NCBI RefSeq assembly: GCF_003945595.2
Contig: NW_024104520.1
Coordinates: 2,451,501-2,515,500 of the forward strand
Direction of reading: 5' to 3'
DNA length: 64,000 nucleotides
Origin: Pipra filicauda
Lineage: Eukaryota; Chordata; Aves; Passeriformes; Pipridae
The position numbers were made by a program, and so were the translations under genes. The notes beneath the pieces were generated by a model, which saw only the letters and a list, made by a program, of their open reading frames with translations, ran no database searches and was not told where the DNA came from. Positions 62,482 through 64,000 of this stretch are shown here, in pieces (position 1 is the first letter of the stretch; every line of letters begins with the position of its first letter).

Positions 62482-64000
62482 AGCTGAGAACTGGTTTCTG
62501 ACTTGCGTTAACCTGCAGTTCTTGGCACTGCTGGACTGACTGAGAGCTTTCAGAAGAGTCAAGGTGTTCTTTAGACCAAATAATTGAGTAGTATTTCCTA
62601 GTATAGTCTGACTGCTTTTTCTTTTGTTCGCTAAGGAGATGTGAGTGTAATCCATTCTGTAACGATATTTTTGAAGTCTCTCCTCTAAAGCTAGCTGTTT
62701 GGTCTGTCAACAGATACATGACCACTAGCTAATCTTATTTTGATTTTGGTATGTCCCATGCCTTCACCATGTTGGTAGCAGTCAAACTTTTGTGGTGTAA
62801 GGATGATGTCCCTTTCCTCTTCCTCACCACTTATTTTCATCAGGCATGAAAATCCTTCGGCTTACTAACCCCTGAACTATTAGCCCCAGAAAAATACAGC
62901 CAGCCTGCCCCTTCAGTCAGCAAATGGGAGGAAGCTGTGACATTCCCAACACTGCTGCAGTAGAGGAGACATCCAGTGTGACCAATTACAGCTCTGAGGA
63001 GAGGGCTGTTTCACTTTAGACTCTGAAAAATAGATCTCTGAATGTAAAAATAATGTAGCTCTCTAAAACAGTAGAAGTCTTAAATAAAAGTTATGAAGTT
63101 TTCCAACATTTCTATGCAAATATGGCTTGATCCTTTTGCTTGGAGGGCAGTTCTAGTAATCAGTGTTTCCTTTTTTTGAGTGGTGTAATTTAATTTTTCT
63201 TCTCATGACTGAGCCTAGCAACAAAGAGGCCAATTAATATTAATTCTGATGAGCTTTCTTGGATACAGATACATGTCCACAAAGAAAGGGATTGATGCTT
63301 CCTCATTGTCCCATGTGGCTCACAGAATAACATATCAGATCATGAAGTCTGAGTTGCTAATGACCTCTGAGGCAAACACAAAATGTTCAGACAAAAAATG
63401 TGTTACTTAACCAGTCATCTTCTGCCTTCTTTTCTACTGTTCAAAGCATGTGAGTTTAAATAAGGATTTTCACCATCCTACTTTTCTTTCAGTTGCAAGT
63501 CAACTTTATGTTTTTGCTACTCAAGAAAAGGGTAAAACAGGTTTCTTTCTCACAGTTGAGCATATCAGCCTACTTACTTGAAACTTTTTTTCTACAACAG
63601 CAGAAGGCTGAGGAATTTATGCACAGGACTTTACAACAGCCCTGTTTTCTTAAACTATTTCTTACTACTAGCTGTACTCATTATTACCTGGGTTTTTTTA
63701 CAGTGCATATAAAATAACCTATTTTTTGTCAAGTCATTGTCATTTCTAAGGCACCCAATGTAGTAAAATGTAAGTGCTATATTTCTTGTGGATTTACAGA
63801 GTTTCATCATTTCTACCTTTGGTACAAACCAACAAGGACTTGTTGCCTGGGATGTGGTTTTAAAAGAGTGGATCACTCTTCTGAAAAGCTTTGATCACTG
63901 CAGTCATACTGTTGAACCTTTTATCTTGCTGGTACATTGATTTTAGCCAAAGATTGCCTTTCATGAAACTCTGAACTTTAAAAGCACCTCAATTTCAAGG
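62482..64000. other. unique DNA, no gene seen
   Basis: Nothing recognisable apart from a 30-base - strand segment at about 63574-63603 with a strong donor (CAAgtaagt) and moderate acceptor, too short to call. Confidence 0.35.

Overview
The window looks like bird nuclear DNA. It is visibly AT-rich and sparsely coding, and every recognisable repeat is of avian type. These are 5'-truncated CR1 LINE copies (three keep reverse-transcriptase remnants and one ends in the ATTCTGTG-type octamer array), plus solo or fragmentary LTRs of families common in bird genomes. There are no Alu/L1-type repeats, no tRNA or rRNA genes, no CRISPR array and no bacterial gene structure. Apart from a few repeat-derived frames, the open reading frames are short and scattered, as expected of intronic or intergenic DNA.

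Layout. 0-12 kb: two large CR1 copies on the + strand (1.59-2.69 and 5.64-6.88 kb), the 5' half of a bird LTR (4.73-5.06 kb), a small LTR remnant (11.05 kb) and a CR1 3' end (11.85-12.14 kb). 12-30 kb: mostly unique AT-rich DNA. Here I see a series of candidate exons on the - strand (25.8, 20.0, 17.4, 14.5, 14.1 and 12.7 kb). Their splice sites are good to strong and their reading phases agree, so the region may be intronic sequence of an unidentified - strand gene. 30-32 kb: two CR1 copies on the - strand. 32-44 kb: unique DNA with a TG repeat, a 132-codon - strand reading frame (34.0-34.4 kb), the 3' half of the LTR family seen at 4.7 kb, another LTR (39.6-40.3 kb) and three more CR1 pieces. 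44-47.4 kb: a nested, more GC-rich block of endogenous-retrovirus debris. 47-51.2 kb: two CR1 ends, a broken SCAN-like domain frame at 49.1-49.4 kb, and a complete solo LTR (50.34-51.23 kb). 51-64 kb: unique AT-rich DNA with one degraded CR1 and a second, inverted copy of the same solo LTR (61.67-62.48 kb).

The points most worth a second look are (1) the phase-consistent - strand exon series, (2) the SCAN-domain-like pseudogene or gag relic, and (3) identical CTCF-core-like 12-mers in the two inverted LTRs, duplicated in one of them. All calls were made by eye. No alignment, splice-site score or database search was run, so the exon calls are hypotheses.
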